Source: Rivularia sp. MS3
GTDB taxonomy: Bacteria > Cyanobacteriota > Cyanobacteriia > Cyanobacteriales > Nostocaceae
Direction: 5' to 3'
Assembly (NCBI GenBank): GCA_019192545.1
Contig: JAHCMI010000001.1
Coordinates: forward strand, 186,001 to 250,000
Length of the DNA stretch: 64,000 nt
The notes beneath the pieces were generated by a model. It worked only from the letters and a program-made list of their open reading frames with translations, ran no database searches and had not been told where the DNA came from. Every line of letters starts with the position of its first letter. The stretch's first letter is position 1. This document shows, one piece after another, positions 29,702 to 40,036 of the stretch. The position numbers and the translations under genes are program-made.

Positions 29702-30976
29702 ATGTCTACTTGTACTTCAAACTCCGGCTTTATTCTCCTTGTTGACGACAACCCCACCAACCTTGCAGTATTAGCTCAAACTTTAAAAAATGCTGGATTA
29801 TCTATCCGTATTGAAACCGATGGCGAAAGTGCTATAGAACAACTTGAAGATGAAATCGAGCAACCAGAATTAATATTGTTAGACGTACAAATGCCCGGTA
29901 TTGATGGATTTGAAACCTGTCGTCGCATCAAAGCAAATCCGCAAATCCAAGAAATTCCAATTATCTTTATGACTGCTTTATCAGATACAGATTCCAAAGT
30001 TAAAGGACTATCTTTAGGGGCTGTTGACTACATAACTAAACCCTTTGAAGGAGAAGAAGTTTTAGCAAGGGTGCGAGTACATTTACAATTGCGGCATTTA
30101 ACCAAAAAACTCGCAAATTGGAACGAGCAATTAGAAAAGAATGTAGCAGAACGAACCGCCGCATTGCAACAAACGCAAGTGCAATTAGTACAACAAGAAA
30201 AATTCGCCACAATCGGACAATTAGTCGCAGGGGTAGCCCACGAAATCAATAACCCCATCGGCTGCATTTCTAGCAATGTTGCACCAGCTTACGAGTATTT
30301 AGAAGACATCATGCAGATAATTCATCTTTATCAAAAGCACTACCCGCAACCAGTAGCAGAAATCGAATCAGCCCTAGAAGATTTAGATATTGAATTTGCA
30401 TTAAACGATTTTCCCAACTTACTAGAATCGATCAAAGTAAGTTCTCAACGCATCAAAGATATCTCCGTATCGATGCGAAACTTTTCTAGAAACGATACCA
30501 ACAAATTAGTTAAAGCTGATATACATACCGGAATAGACAGCACATTAATGATTTTACGTCATCGCCTCAAAGCAGTAGGTTCCCGTCCAGAAATTAAAGT
30601 CATAAAAAACTACAGTGGTTTCACCGGAATTCAATGCTACCCCGGCTTACTCAATCAAGTATTTACTAATTTAATCGCTAATGCCATCGATGCTTTAGAA
30701 AATGTCACTGCTCCATGTATTCATATTTCTACAGAAAAGACGATTACAGATAAAATAATCATTCGCATCGCCGACAACGGTATGGGGATGACTCAAGAAG
30801 TACTGCAAAAATTATTTGAGCCACTGTTTACTACTAAACCGCTCGGCAAAGGTACCGGCTTAGGAATGGCGATCGCCAAACAAATTATTGAAGAAACTCA
30901 TCAAGGAACATTAAGCGTATCGTCAGAGATAGGCAAAAAAACAGAATTTACAATTGAAATTCCGATTATTGCTTAA
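29702..30976 (+). CDS. Receiver domain-histidine kinase fusion
   Basis: A 424-residue protein with an N-terminal receiver domain (Asp61 in LLDVQMPGIDG, Lys in ITKPF), a coiled-coil linker (about 130-165), and a kinase core with His180 (GVAHEINNP), N-box NLIANAIDAL, DNGMGM and GKGTGLGMA. No membrane segment. This arrangement takes phosphoryl input from another kinase, plausibly the hybrid kinase just upstream, and relays it. No DNA-binding output domain is present. Confidence 0.9.
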   Translation: MSTCTSNSGFILLVDDNPTNLAVLAQTLKNAGLSIRIETDGESAIEQLEDEIEQPELILLDVQMPGIDGFETCRRIKANPQIQEIPIIFMTALSDTDSKVKGLSLGAVDYITKPFEGEEVLARVRVHLQLRHLTKKLANWNEQLEKNVAERTAALQQTQVQLVQQEKFATIGQLVAGVAHEINNPIGCISSNVAPAYEYLEDIMQIIHLYQKHYPQPVAEIESALEDLDIEFALNDFPNLLESIKVSSQRIKDISVSMRNFSRNDTNKLVKADIHTGIDSTLMILRHRLKAVGSRPEIKVIKNYSGFTGIQCYPGLLNQVFTNLIANAIDALENVTAPCIHISTEKTITDKIIIRIADNGMGMTQEVLQKLFEPLFTTKPLGKGTGLGMAIAKQIIEETHQGTLSVSSEIGKKTEFTIEIPIIA

Positions 30977-31137
30977 AAGCTGAATATTACAGCGTTTTTT
31001 TGCTAAAAATTACAATTTAAATTATCTATTACCTATTTCTTATTACTTATTTGTAGCAATCTAGTTCCCATACCCCAATCGTGTTAAGATATTGCTCAAA
31101 TATGAAAATTATGTTGGATACTTGGATTTAAACAAAC

Positions 31138-31275
31138 ATGGAAGTAGCAATATTATTAGCGAAATTGCCAGAAGCTTATCAAGTTTTTGACCCTTTGGTG
31201 GATGTCCTCCCAATTATTCCCGTTTTCTTCTTGTTACTAGCTTTTGTTTGGCAAGCTGCCGTAGGTTTTAAGTAA
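31138..31275 (+). CDS. psbK: Photosystem II reaction center protein PsbK
   Basis: A 45-residue membrane protein with the short N-terminal leader ([15 protein letters not shown]), then the mature start [20 protein letters not shown] and the end VWQAAVGFK, all typical of PsbK. It is a single-pass subunit at the edge of the PSII core near CP43 that supports assembly and plastoquinone binding. The start is ATG 31138; the gene is too short for routine ORF calling. Confidence 0.95.
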   Translation: MEVAILLAKLPEAYQVFDPLVDVLPIIPVFFLLLAFVWQAAVGFK

Positions 31276-31295
31276 ATTAACCTGCCAATATTCTC

Positions 31296-31328
31296 AAGAC
31301 AGGCTTTACAAGTCTGTCTTATTTTTTT
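31296..31328 (+). terminator. Intrinsic terminator after psbK
   Basis: AAGACAG pairs with CTGTCTT over a short loop and is followed by A then a run of seven T. Confidence 0.8.
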
Positions 31329-31431
31329 AGCAAATTTTCTTCATCAAAGTTGATATTACTTAACTTTTTGTAATAAATTAGAGTAAATATATAGTTTTAA
31401 TCGTCAGAATAATTTTAAGGGAGCGTTTTCT

Positions 31432-31728
31432 ATGGGTAACATTAATTTTGTAAAAGAGAATAAAGAAGTAATAGCGGCTGATGGTGCAAATTTGCGATTA
31501 AAAGCCATGCAAAACAATATTGATATTTATAAAGTATGGGGAAAAATGATGAATTGTGGAGGTGCGGGGCAGTGTGGCACCTGTATTATAGAGATAACAG
31601 AAGGAATGGAAAATCTCTCACCTCGCACGGATGTAGAAAAGAAAATTTTGAAAAAAAAGCCAGAAAATTATCGTCTTGCTTGCCAAACTTTGGTTAATGG
31701 TGCCGTCAGTGTTGCAACCAAGCCTTGA
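31432..31728 (+). CDS. [2Fe-2S] ferredoxin, adrenodoxin/fdx-like type
   Basis: A 98-residue ferredoxin with ligands Cys42, Cys48, Cys51 and Cys84. The spacing C-x5-C-x2-C ([10 protein letters not shown]) differs from the C-x4-C-x2-C of the two plant-type ferredoxins, and the protein is more basic, with several Lys near the C-terminus. Its electron partners are unknown. It lies between psbK and psbM, which may hint at thylakoid function, but co-transcription is unlikely because a terminator follows psbK. Confidence 0.85.
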   Translation: MGNINFVKENKEVIAADGANLRLKAMQNNIDIYKVWGKMMNCGGAGQCGTCIIEITEGMENLSPRTDVEKKILKKKPENYRLACQTLVNGAVSVATKP

Positions 31729-31925
31729 TAGTTAATAATTACAGTTGTTTACAAATATGGAATGGAGAGCAACGCAGTATTAAGGGTTTATAGGTTACTT
31801 ATACTATCTTCGGGTTTTCCCCATTCATACACTTTACTCCTGCCTTGCTAATATCCATCACTTGAGCATCAGTAATGGTATCCTAAAATTATCGGCTGCA
31901 AATATAAAGAGAGGCTTTCTTAATT

Positions 31926-32045
31926 ATGCAAACTAATGACTTGGGATTCATTGCGAGCATTTTGTTCGTATTAGTTCCTGCAATCTTTTTAGTATTACTT
32001 TACACTCTAACCGTTAGCCGTGAAGGCGGAAGAAAAGATACTTAA
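31926..32045 (+). CDS. psbM: Photosystem II reaction center protein PsbM
   Basis: A 39-residue single-span protein beginning MQTNDLGFIASILFVLVPAI, the PsbM pattern, followed by FLVLLY and a charged stromal tail (SREGGRKDT). PsbM sits at the PSII dimer interface. It is too short for routine ORF calling. Confidence 0.93.
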   Translation: MQTNDLGFIASILFVLVPAIFLVLLYTLTVSREGGRKDT

Positions 32046-32068
32046 TTAATACTTGACTTTTGAAAAGG

Positions 32069-32105
32069 AAAAACCCCAGCACTATGTATAGAGTGTAGGG
32101 GTTTT
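32069..32105 (+). terminator. Terminator after psbM
   Basis: AAAACCCC pairs with GGGGTTTT around a 20-base loop that can also form a short CACT/AGTG stem. Confidence 0.75.
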
Positions 32106-32147
32106 ATCTATCAACCGCGAAATCTATATTTGAATGTAAAGTAGCTT

Positions 32148-33002
32148 TTAAGCTGCGGCAGTACGAGCCAATAGAACTGGGCAAGTAGCATTAATTCTGA
32201 CATAATCTGACAGAGAAGTACCTAAAAGTTTATCTAAATCAACAAAGCTTTTAGCTATTGAAGGACGGCGATCGGGAGAACCAACTAGTAATAAGTCTAC
32301 GTTCATCTCTTCTGCCAAACTACAAATTTTTTCACCTGGTTTGCCAATACTAAGTATGCTGCGAGCATTAATGCCTTGCATTTGAGCTTTCTTGGTTGCT
32401 GCTTCTAAAATAGGATGTTTATCAGCATTAAGCTGTGAGGTTTCTGCTGAAGGACTCTTTAAATCGGTCATAACGTGAGTTAAAATCAACTCGCCGCCTT
32501 TGATATCCTGGAGCAGGAATAAAGCCAAATCCAAGCAGTACTGTGACGCATCCGATTTATCAACCGCCACCATCACCCGGTTAACTGCTTTGACATAAAT
32601 ATCATCCTTAACCAGTAACATCGGACGAGAAGACAGCTGAAAAACATACTGACTAACTGAATTAGCCAAAATTGATTCCAGACGCTTGAGTCCTCTTGAA
32701 CCCATAATAATCAAATCGGCATCGATTTCATCTGCCACTTGGCAAACAACATCTTTAGGCTCACCTTGCCGCAATATGGAATTAACCTGATTGGGGTTTA
32801 GCTGCAACTTTTGAATAGCGCTTGCTAAGATTTTACCGCCTTCTTCCCACTTTGCTGTCATTGTTTCGGCGGTAGTTTGAGGAGGTACAACGTGCAAAAC
32901 GGTAACTTTCGCTCGTTGGATTGATGGTATTTCCTCCATTAACTTGAGCATTTCTTCCGCATGTCCCAATCCTGAGACAGCGAGCAAAATATTCTGCATC
33001 AT
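32148..33002 (-). CDS. Tandem-domain universal stress protein
   Basis: A 284-residue protein with two UspA domains (about 1-140 and 142-284). Each ends with the ATP-binding loop of the G-x2-G-x9-G-S/T type: IIMGSRGLKRLESILANSVS in the first, and LLVGSPDRR followed by GTSLSDYV in the second. The second is degenerate at some Gly positions. Role in stress response is inferred from the family. Convergent with psbM. Confidence 0.88.
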   Translation of the reverse strand: MMQNILLAVSGLGHAEEMLKLMEEIPSIQRAKVTVLHVVPPQTTAETMTAKWEEGGKILASAIQKLQLNPNQVNSILRQGEPKDVVCQVADEIDADLIIMGSRGLKRLESILANSVSQYVFQLSSRPMLLVKDDIYVKAVNRVMVAVDKSDASQYCLDLALFLLQDIKGGELILTHVMTDLKSPSAETSQLNADKHPILEAATKKAQMQGINARSILSIGKPGEKICSLAEEMNVDLLLVGSPDRRPSIAKSFVDLDKLLGTSLSDYVRINATCPVLLARTAAA

Positions 33003-33684
33003 AGGGACATCTTTACTTATTGCTTAGCTTAGGTTTTCGCCGCCTTGCTCTAATTGACTCTATCTTTGCCATTATGAATCGGCAAATAACAAAGAACAAA
33101 AAACGGTTGCGTAAATTTGAACCGGCATTACTTGAAGTTATAATTTCGATTCTATATGATTTATCCTACTTCTAATTCTGCACTATTAACTTCACGAATA
33201 ATTATAAAATTTATCAGTCGTAATCTATATTTAATAAAGTTAATCATAACTAAGTAAATATCTGGAAAATATATGTATACAAAAGCATAATTATCAAAAT
33301 TATGATACAAATAATTATTATATATATTAATTTTTGTAAAACAATCAAAGTTTAATTTGGTCTTTTAGATAAGACTGTTCAACCTATTTTTTAGATATTA
33401 ACTAATTGCTTTTTCTTTCCCAAGAAATAAATTAATAAGTCAAGTTGGATTTGTGTATAAGAAAATTCAAAGAAGAAATAAGTTTTCAGTCAGATAGATT
33501 TATGAGTATTCCTTAAGTATTAAGTCAATAGTGTAAATTCACAAACTATTTAACTTACTTCAGAGAAAATTCGGTAGCTGATTTACTTTGCAACTGGTTA
33601 TATTAAATGGCATTCCCTTGGGGAATTTTATAATTACAAGTATCAGAGTAAGCACGTTTATCAACGTATCTACCGGTCAACTAT
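33003..33684. other. AT-rich divergent spacer, no gene seen
   Basis: 682 bp of AT-rich DNA between the Usp gene and the large kinase, with no credible ORF. Regulatory sites for both genes must lie here, but none is convincing by eye. Confidence 0.4.
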
Positions 33685-36600
33685 ATGCATCTATACGCAC
33701 AGTCCAATAATAATTCTCAGCTGCTCCGAGTGTTTTTAGAGCATACACCTGTAGCTGTTGCAATGTTTGATACTCAAATGTGCCTAATGGCAGCAAGTCG
33801 TAAATGGCTGCAAGACTATAACTTGGATAGTGAATGTTTGATAGATCGTTGTTATTACGAAATATTTCCCCAGACTTCAGAAAAATGGAAGATGATTCAC
33901 CAGCGCTGTTTGACTGGTGCAATAGCAAGTTGTGAAGCTGACAAAATAGTAGGTGTTGACGGTGAATTAGAGTGGATAAAATGGGAATGCCGTCCTTGGA
34001 ATCAAGATAATGGTGAAATTGGTGGAATAATCTTTTCATCCGAGAAAGTTACAGAACAAATGCAATGTACTCAAGCATTAACAGCTAGCGAAAGACGCTT
34101 CCGAAAACTAGCTGCAACTTTACCGGGAATTATTTATCAGTTTCGTTTGGATGCAAGTGGGGAAATGTCATTTCCTTATATGAGTTCTGGTTGTCGGAGA
34201 TTTTTGGAAATAGAACCTCAAAAAGCCGAGCAAAATTTCCGCATTGTTTTTGATTTAATTCACCCAGACGATAAAGAATCTTACCTCGAATCGATGAGGC
34301 TTTCAGCAGATACGTTATTACCGTGGTTGTGGGAAGGAAGAGTAATTACACAATCGGGTAAATGCAAGTGGGTTCGATGCATATTGCGGCCAGAAAAACA
34401 AGCTGGTTGCAATATTCTTTGGGGTGGGCTGATGATTGATATCAGCGACAAAATACAAATCGAAGAACAGTTGCGGCAATATCAGCAAGATTTGGAAAGA
34501 AAGGTACATTATCGCACCGCCGAACTTAAAGCAGCTAATAAACAACTACAAGCTCAAATTGTAGGAAGACAGCAAGCCGAGGAATCGCTGCATAAAACAG
34601 AAGCAAGGTTTGAGAAAATGGCTGCTAACGTTCCGGGGATGATTTATCAATACGTATTGCGTCCGGATGGTTCTACTTACTTTTCCTATGTTAGTCCTGG
34701 CTGTTATGACCTTTTTGAAATAGAACCAGAACAGATTCAAGGAAATGTTAACAATTCTTTTGAAAAAACTCATCCAGATGACTTACCAGTTTTACAGCAG
34801 TCAATAGCAACTTCTGCTCAAAGTTTGCAGCTTTGGAAACAGGAATGGCGAATAACGACTTCTTCAGGAGAATTAAAGTGGTTGAAAGGACATTCCAGAC
34901 CTGAAAAACAAGGTAACGGTGATATAGTTTGGGATGGAATGGTAATGGATATTACCGAGCTTAAACAAGCAGAAGATGCACTCAAACAAAGTGAAGAGAA
35001 ATTCCGTACTTTGTTTGAAAAATCGGCGGATGGAATTCTTCTGTATAACGGTCAGGTTTTCTTTGACTGTAATCAAGCAGCAGCAGAGATGATGGGCTGT
35101 AGTAGCAGAGCGCAGTTAATGCGTATGGCTCCATCAGCAATTTCTCCGGAATTTCAACCTGATGGGGTATCTTCTTTTGATAAACAAAGACAACTAACGG
35201 AAATTGCATTTGCTAACGGCGGTCATCGCTTTGAGTGGGTAATTCGCCGTATAGATGGTCAAGATATGCCTCTTGAAGTTCAATTAACTGCTATTCCTTT
35301 GAATGGCGAACAAGTATTTTATACAATTTGGCGAGATATTACAGACCGTAAAAGAGCCGAAGAAGCATTAAAGCAGTCAGAAGCACGATATCGAGAACTA
35401 GCCAATCGTGAAAAATTACTCAATAGTCTTGCCAGTCAAATTCGCAATACCCTCGATATAGACACAGTAGTTGAAACGGCAATTAATAAAATTAAGTATT
35501 TATTGAATATCGATCGCTGTAGCTTCTCTTGGTTTCAACCCAACGCCGAGCCTCCAATTTGGGAAACGATTAAAGAATCAAAAAATAGCAGTTTGCCTAG
35601 TTTAATAGGTCGCCATTCTATAGATAAAGTCGGCTCGGTAACAGAACTGTTTATAAAGCAAGAAATATTACAGATAGATGATGTAAGCAAGTGCAAAGAA
35701 CCAATACATCGGCAATTCCTAGAATCTTTAGGAATTAAATCGGAAATTGTGCTACCGATCCAAACTCGTTCCGGTCAAATTGGTGTTATTGTTTGCGGTC
35801 ACTGGGGAGAAACTCGTCCTTGGGCAGATAGTGAAGTAGAATTGCTGCAAGCAGTAGTAGACCAGCTGGCGATCGCGATTAATCAAGCCGACCTTTACGC
35901 AGAAACTCAGCAAACAGCACTAAATGCTCAAAAACAAGCGCAACAAATCGAACAAACGCTCCAACAACTTCAGAAAACCCAATCTCAATTAGTGCAAAGT
36001 GAAAAAATGTCTGGTTTGGGTCAGTTAGTGGCTGGAGTTGCTCACGAAATTAATAATCCCGTGAACTTTATTTACGGTAATTTAATTCATGCGAATAATT
36101 ATGCCGAAGATATATTAGGCTTGCTCAAACTGTACGAAGAAGAATATCCCGAACCAACTTCAGAAATAGAAGAGGAAAAAGAAGCTGTTGATGTAGATTT
36201 CTTAGTTTCAGATTTACCGAAAATAATGAAGTCAATGATGGTAGGGGCTGAGAGAATTCGGGAAATCGTAAAATCTTTGAGAACCTTTTCCCGTCTTGAC
36301 GAAGCAGAAATGAAGACGGTGGATATTCATGAAGGTATTGAAAGTACTTTAATGATTTTGCAGCATCGCATTAAACCCAAGCAAGAGCATAGTGGAATTG
36401 AGGTAATTAAACAATACGCGAACTTACCAAAAGTTGTTTGTTTTGCCGGACAGCTAAACCAAGTATTTATGAATTTAATTGTTAATGCGATTGATGCATT
36501 AGAAGAGGGAGTAATCAAAGGTCAAGTGTCTGCTCCTCAAATTATAATTTCTACAGAAATGCTAGATACAAATTGTGTTGCTATTCACATCATAGATAAT

Positions 36601-36810
36601 GGTATGGGAATACCTGAAGGAGTTCAGCGACGTTTATTTGACCCATTTTTTACGACTAAGCCTGTTGGAGTAGGAACCGGTTTGGGTTTATCAATTAGCT
36701 ATCAAATTATCATTGATAAACATGGTGGTCAGCTACATTGCTTTAGCAAGCAGGGGCAAGGTACTGAGTTTGTAATCGAAATTCCTACAACTCAACCAAA
36801 CAATAGCTAA
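33685..36810 (+). CDS. PAS/GAF multi-sensor histidine kinase
   Basis: A 1041-residue soluble kinase. Four PAS-type domains lie at about residues 13-120, 140-255, 310-425 and 437-550, followed by a GAF domain (578-735), a coiled coil, and the kinase core with His787 (GVAHEINNPVNF), LIVNAIDALEEG, DNGMGI and GVGTGLGLS. The HEINNP subtype is shared with the receiver-kinase at 29702. No cofactor Cys for bilin binding is evident in the GAF domain. The ligand and partner regulator are unknown. The gene stands alone on this strand. Confidence 0.9.
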   Translation: MHLYAQSNNNSQLLRVFLEHTPVAVAMFDTQMCLMAASRKWLQDYNLDSECLIDRCYYEIFPQTSEKWKMIHQRCLTGAIASCEADKIVGVDGELEWIKWECRPWNQDNGEIGGIIFSSEKVTEQMQCTQALTASERRFRKLAATLPGIIYQFRLDASGEMSFPYMSSGCRRFLEIEPQKAEQNFRIVFDLIHPDDKESYLESMRLSADTLLPWLWEGRVITQSGKCKWVRCILRPEKQAGCNILWGGLMIDISDKIQIEEQLRQYQQDLERKVHYRTAELKAANKQLQAQIVGRQQAEESLHKTEARFEKMAANVPGMIYQYVLRPDGSTYFSYVSPGCYDLFEIEPEQIQGNVNNSFEKTHPDDLPVLQQSIATSAQSLQLWKQEWRITTSSGELKWLKGHSRPEKQGNGDIVWDGMVMDITELKQAEDALKQSEEKFRTLFEKSADGILLYNGQVFFDCNQAAAEMMGCSSRAQLMRMAPSAISPEFQPDGVSSFDKQRQLTEIAFANGGHRFEWVIRRIDGQDMPLEVQLTAIPLNGEQVFYTIWRDITDRKRAEEALKQSEARYRELANREKLLNSLASQIRNTLDIDTVVETAINKIKYLLNIDRCSFSWFQPNAEPPIWETIKESKNSSLPSLIGRHSIDKVGSVTELFIKQEILQIDDVSKCKEPIHRQFLESLGIKSEIVLPIQTRSGQIGVIVCGHWGETRPWADSEVELLQAVVDQLAIAINQADLYAETQQTALNAQKQAQQIEQTLQQLQKTQSQLVQSEKMSGLGQLVAGVAHEINNPVNFIYGNLIHANNYAEDILGLLKLYEEEYPEPTSEIEEEKEAVDVDFLVSDLPKIMKSMMVGAERIREIVKSLRTFSRLDEAEMKTVDIHEGIESTLMILQHRIKPKQEHSGIEVIKQYANLPKVVCFAGQLNQVFMNLIVNAIDALEEGVIKGQVSAPQIIISTEMLDTNCVAIHIIDNGMGIPEGVQRRLFDPFFTTKPVGVGTGLGLSISYQIIIDKHGGQLHCFSKQGQGTEFVIEIPTTQPNNS

Positions 36811-36920
36811 TAAAATTTAGAGATCGAGCGTATAGCCTTATCTCTAAATTTTCAAATTGGATTACATAAATATTCTCTTAGAGGATGTTTGAAAAGCTAT
36901 CAATGATACTCAAAACTTTC

Positions 36921-36994
36921 AAGATCCCCCTAAATCCCCCTTTTTTAAGGGGGACTTTAACTCCCCTTTTTAAGGGGGGGATCATCTGATAATT
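36921..36994. repeat. AGATCCCCC-type palindromic repeat
   Basis: Starts AAGATCCCCCTAAATCCCCC, continues to AAGGGGG, then CTCCCC-TTTT-AAGGGG and ends GGGATC. Related copies stand at 39849-39881, 51402-51540 and 57578-57616. It lies between the kinase and the O-methyltransferase in a convergent spacer and may also serve as a terminator. Confidence 0.75.
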
Positions 36995-37053
36995 AAGCTA
37001 AAAACTATACGCATCCTTACATCCTCTTAGCCGATCTAAAAAGATAGAAAAAT

Positions 37054-38142
37054 TTATGGCTTAGCTGCACTAACTAACGAGAAATAAGAATGAGTCGAAG
37101 TTATGGAAATATCTTCAAATCCTGCTTCTTGTAAAAGTTGAGTGACTTCACTTGCTGTATATTGCTTGCCTTGAGTCCACCAAATCATACACATCGAGTA
37201 TGAAGTTGCTGGTGCTGGCCCATCTTTTGTATCGTCTAAAAGCATTTCATGCAGGTAGATGCGACCACCTTTAGGTAATGCTTCAAAACTACTTTTTGTT
37301 AAATGCTGGCATTTTTTCCATCCCCAATCATGAAAAATATTGCTGAATAAAACAGCATCATAACCATTGGGGAAAGTATCAGTAAAAAAGTTTGCCGAAT
37401 ATGTGTCTATTCGATTTGATAATCCAGCCTTGGAAATATAATCTTGTGCAATTTCGCACACAACTGGTAAATCTAGGATAGTACATTTCATTTGAGGATA
37501 GCGTTGAGCTAAAGCTACAGATACAGCCGCAGAACCACCCCCGACATCAAGAAGACGTTGCGTTTGGGCAAAGTTACCATGATGTGCTACTCCTAAAGCA
37601 CCGGGCATTGTCATGCTCTGCATGGCACCTGTAAATAATCTAGCTTTATCAACCTCTACTTCGTGGGCTTCCCAAACATCCTGCTCTTGATAAACGCTTG
37701 AGCGATCGTTTTTCAAACCTTCCAACAATACAGAATGAGATAGAGGATTATTTGCCATTAGCTTCAGCATTCCACCCCAGTAGTAAGGACTTTGAGGAAG
37801 TAAAAAGTTACTAGATACTTTAGTAAGATTAAATTGGCCATTCTGCTGAACTAAATAGCCTAGTGAAGTCATTACTCCTAAAAGAGCTTCAGTAGCGCGC
37901 TCGCTCAAACAAAGACTTTTACTAACTTCAGATGCTGTTTTTGGAGCTTCTGCAATTAAAGGAAATAAGCCTAATTCGTCTGCAACTGTGAGAGTAGGAA
38001 AATGAAACATGGACATCCAGGTTTCCCAAAGCAATCCATCATCGCAGGTGGGCACAGCAAACTTCGGTTTTCCATTTGATAACCAAATATTATTCTCATC
38101 CTGTTTTTCTTGCTGCTGTGCAAATGATACTAAATCTGTCAT
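37054..38142 (-). CDS. SAM-dependent O-methyltransferase (acetylserotonin/COMT type)
   Basis: A 362-residue class I methyltransferase of the plant-like COMT/acetylserotonin family. The N-terminal half is the winged-helix dimerisation domain (about 30-125); the C-terminal half has SAM motif I LLDVGGGSAAVSVALA, the LDLPVV strand and the catalytic HDW in FHDWGWKKC. Such enzymes methylate hydroxyl groups of small aromatic or polyketide substrates. The substrate here is unknown. It is divergent from the tandem CADD-like genes across an 895-bp spacer, an association that may be coincidental. Confidence 0.85.
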   Translation of the reverse strand: MTDLVSFAQQQEKQDENNIWLSNGKPKFAVPTCDDGLLWETWMSMFHFPTLTVADELGLFPLIAEAPKTASEVSKSLCLSERATEALLGVMTSLGYLVQQNGQFNLTKVSSNFLLPQSPYYWGGMLKLMANNPLSHSVLLEGLKNDRSSVYQEQDVWEAHEVEVDKARLFTGAMQSMTMPGALGVAHHGNFAQTQRLLDVGGGSAAVSVALAQRYPQMKCTILDLPVVCEIAQDYISKAGLSNRIDTYSANFFTDTFPNGYDAVLFSNIFHDWGWKKCQHLTKSSFEALPKGGRIYLHEMLLDDTKDGPAPATSYSMCMIWWTQGKQYTASEVTQLLQEAGFEDISITSTHSYFSLVSAAKP

Positions 38143-39037
38143 GAAATTGTCTTCCTAATATTGCTTGTTATCTATGAATACGTACAGTAAATCAGATGTT
38201 AAATATCGATTTAATTATTCTGTACTAAACTCAACCACGCAACCTGATAACCGGGCAATATAAAGGCTACATACATCGATATAGCTAAAATATTGTGTAT
38301 CAAATAAATTTATTTATAATATACTTTCTATAAATAAATTTATTTTCCGCCTAAAAAGAAAAATATGATACGGAAATATTTCAATGATTATTTGCAATGA
38401 TTTAATTTAGAGCATTAAATTATTCATGACATTCGTAAAAACTCATATATATATTTTCAAACTTGTCATTATTCAGTATTTTTACTTAAAAATTAGCAAG
38501 ATATTAAGACATATATATTCGATTTAATAAATAGCTTATTTTAAAAATATTTATATTAAAAATCTCTTCTTCACAAAAGAATTCAGGGATAAAATTTATA
38601 TTAGCTTGATGCTTAACACTTTGCATAAATACATGTTGTTTTAATGAACTGATGAAACCTCTATCAAGTCACGCATACCTAAAAAACAGTGACTTCATAT
38701 ACATTTAACAAATGTGTTTAAAGTTTTATCATTAGTGAATTAAAAAAAAGATTGCAAACCATATTTATACGTAGATAATTTAATTAGAAGTTACCTGATT
38801 TGCAAAAAATACAAAATAAATTTTTTCTGAGTTTCTACGACTGGCAAAGTGTAGATAATAGTTTAAATTATTTCTAGAGAAAGAAAAAACGATTGATTAT
38901 AAGTTTGACTATCATTTTGATGCTGTTTGGTTATCAGAGTTGCATTATCCACCTCAACTAAATTTGGTTAAGTCTAAAAACTTAACTATTACTGCACTAT
39001 AAGTTGATAACAATTAGCATTCACAGGAAAAGTTTCA
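38143..39037. other. Long AT-rich divergent spacer
   Basis: 895 bp with no credible ORF. An AAGTCAC/GTGACTT inverted repeat stands at 38668-38697 with a 16-base gap and could be a protein-binding site. An AGGAAAAG ribosome-binding site stands just before the next gene. Confidence 0.4.
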
Positions 39038-39781
39038 ATGCAAGAAATATTATCATTAATAGAAGAAAAGAATCACGAATACGCTCAGTTACCTTTGTTC
39101 CAGTTCTTAGAAGATAAAACAATCAGTCCAAGCCAGAGATTGAGTTTTGCTCCGTGCATCGCACACTTCATTATGAGTTTTGGTGACTTAAATAAGTATG
39201 TTTTTCGAGAAAAGCAAGCAGTTACCAAAGTAGAGTATATGATTAACGAACATACTTATGAAGATGACCATCACTGGCCTTGGTTTATAAATGACCTCGA
39301 AAAGCTAGGATTCAACTCTCAAATGAGCTTTACTCAAATGTTAAGATTTTTGTGGAGCGAACAATGTAAAGTTTCTCGACAGCTATCTTATCAATTGTCC
39401 GCGTATACTTTACAAGCAGAACCTATCATCAAAATTGTAGCAATAGAAGCTATAGAAGCTACAGGACATGTTCTGTTTGCTAAAACATCAAAAGTAGCTG
39501 CCGAATTAACAGAAATTACCGGGCAGAAATATACATATTTTGGTGATTTTCACTTCAATCTTGAAAGCGGACACGCTATGGGTACCGAAGGAGGGGAAGA
39601 CTTATTAGAAACTCTTCAACTCACTGAATCACAGCGTTATCAAGCTTATGAAGTAGTGAATAATATTTTTAGCATTTTCACAGAATGGACTTATGAGCTT
39701 TTAGCTTATGCACAAAAGCAAAATTCCGAATTAGAAGCATACGAACAAGAAATCAGAAACTCTTTCGCAGCCTGCGTATAA
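39038..39781 (+). CDS. CADD-like / heme-oxygenase-fold putative metalloprotein, copy 1
   Basis: A 247-residue, all-helical protein that I cannot assign to a characterised enzyme. Its pattern resembles the CADD/heme-oxygenase-like fold and probably the cyanobacterial DUF3865 family. Residues that could ligate a metal pair recur in helices: His72, Glu75, Asp76 and His79 (NEHTYEDDHHW), Glu137, Glu140 and His144 (EAIEATGHVLF), His172, Glu176 and His179 (GDFHFNLESGH). All are conserved in the tandem paralogue. Members of this fold include diiron oxidases acting on amino or fatty acids; an oxidase role is inference. Start ATG 39038 with AGGAAAAG upstream. Confidence 0.6.
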   Translation: MQEILSLIEEKNHEYAQLPLFQFLEDKTISPSQRLSFAPCIAHFIMSFGDLNKYVFREKQAVTKVEYMINEHTYEDDHHWPWFINDLEKLGFNSQMSFTQMLRFLWSEQCKVSRQLSYQLSAYTLQAEPIIKIVAIEAIEATGHVLFAKTSKVAAELTEITGQKYTYFGDFHFNLESGHAMGTEGGEDLLETLQLTESQRYQAYEVVNNIFSIFTEWTYELLAYAQKQNSELEAYEQEIRNSFAACV

Positions 39782-39848
39782 CTGTAGGGTGAAAGCTAAT
39801 AGCGAAGTTTAATTAATCAGGACTTAACGAGCGTATTTCAGATATTTA

Positions 39849-39881
39849 AGATCCCCCCAACCACCTTTGGAAAGGGGGCTT
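39849..39881. repeat. AGATCCCCC-type repeat between the CADD-like paralogues
   Basis: AGATCCCCCC pairs imperfectly with AAAGGGGGCTT around a CCACCTTTGG core. It is a member of the dispersed repeat seen at 36921 and 57578. Confidence 0.65.
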
Positions 39882-40036
39882 GCATAAGTGCTGTTTATAT
39901 AGCTATTAGCTTTACTTTTTTAACTCAGCAAGAATGGTGTAAAAACAGTTTGAGAACTTGGACTAATTTCACACTGTTTAATTCCGTTGATTTTTTTACA
40001 TTTAAAAAGAATAAACAATCAAAATAGAAAAACATT

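Noticed and set aside
34318-34545. Antisense open frames within the PAS/GAF kinase and other large genes
   Set aside because: They mirror codon structure of the real genes and have no independent motif or ribosome-binding site.
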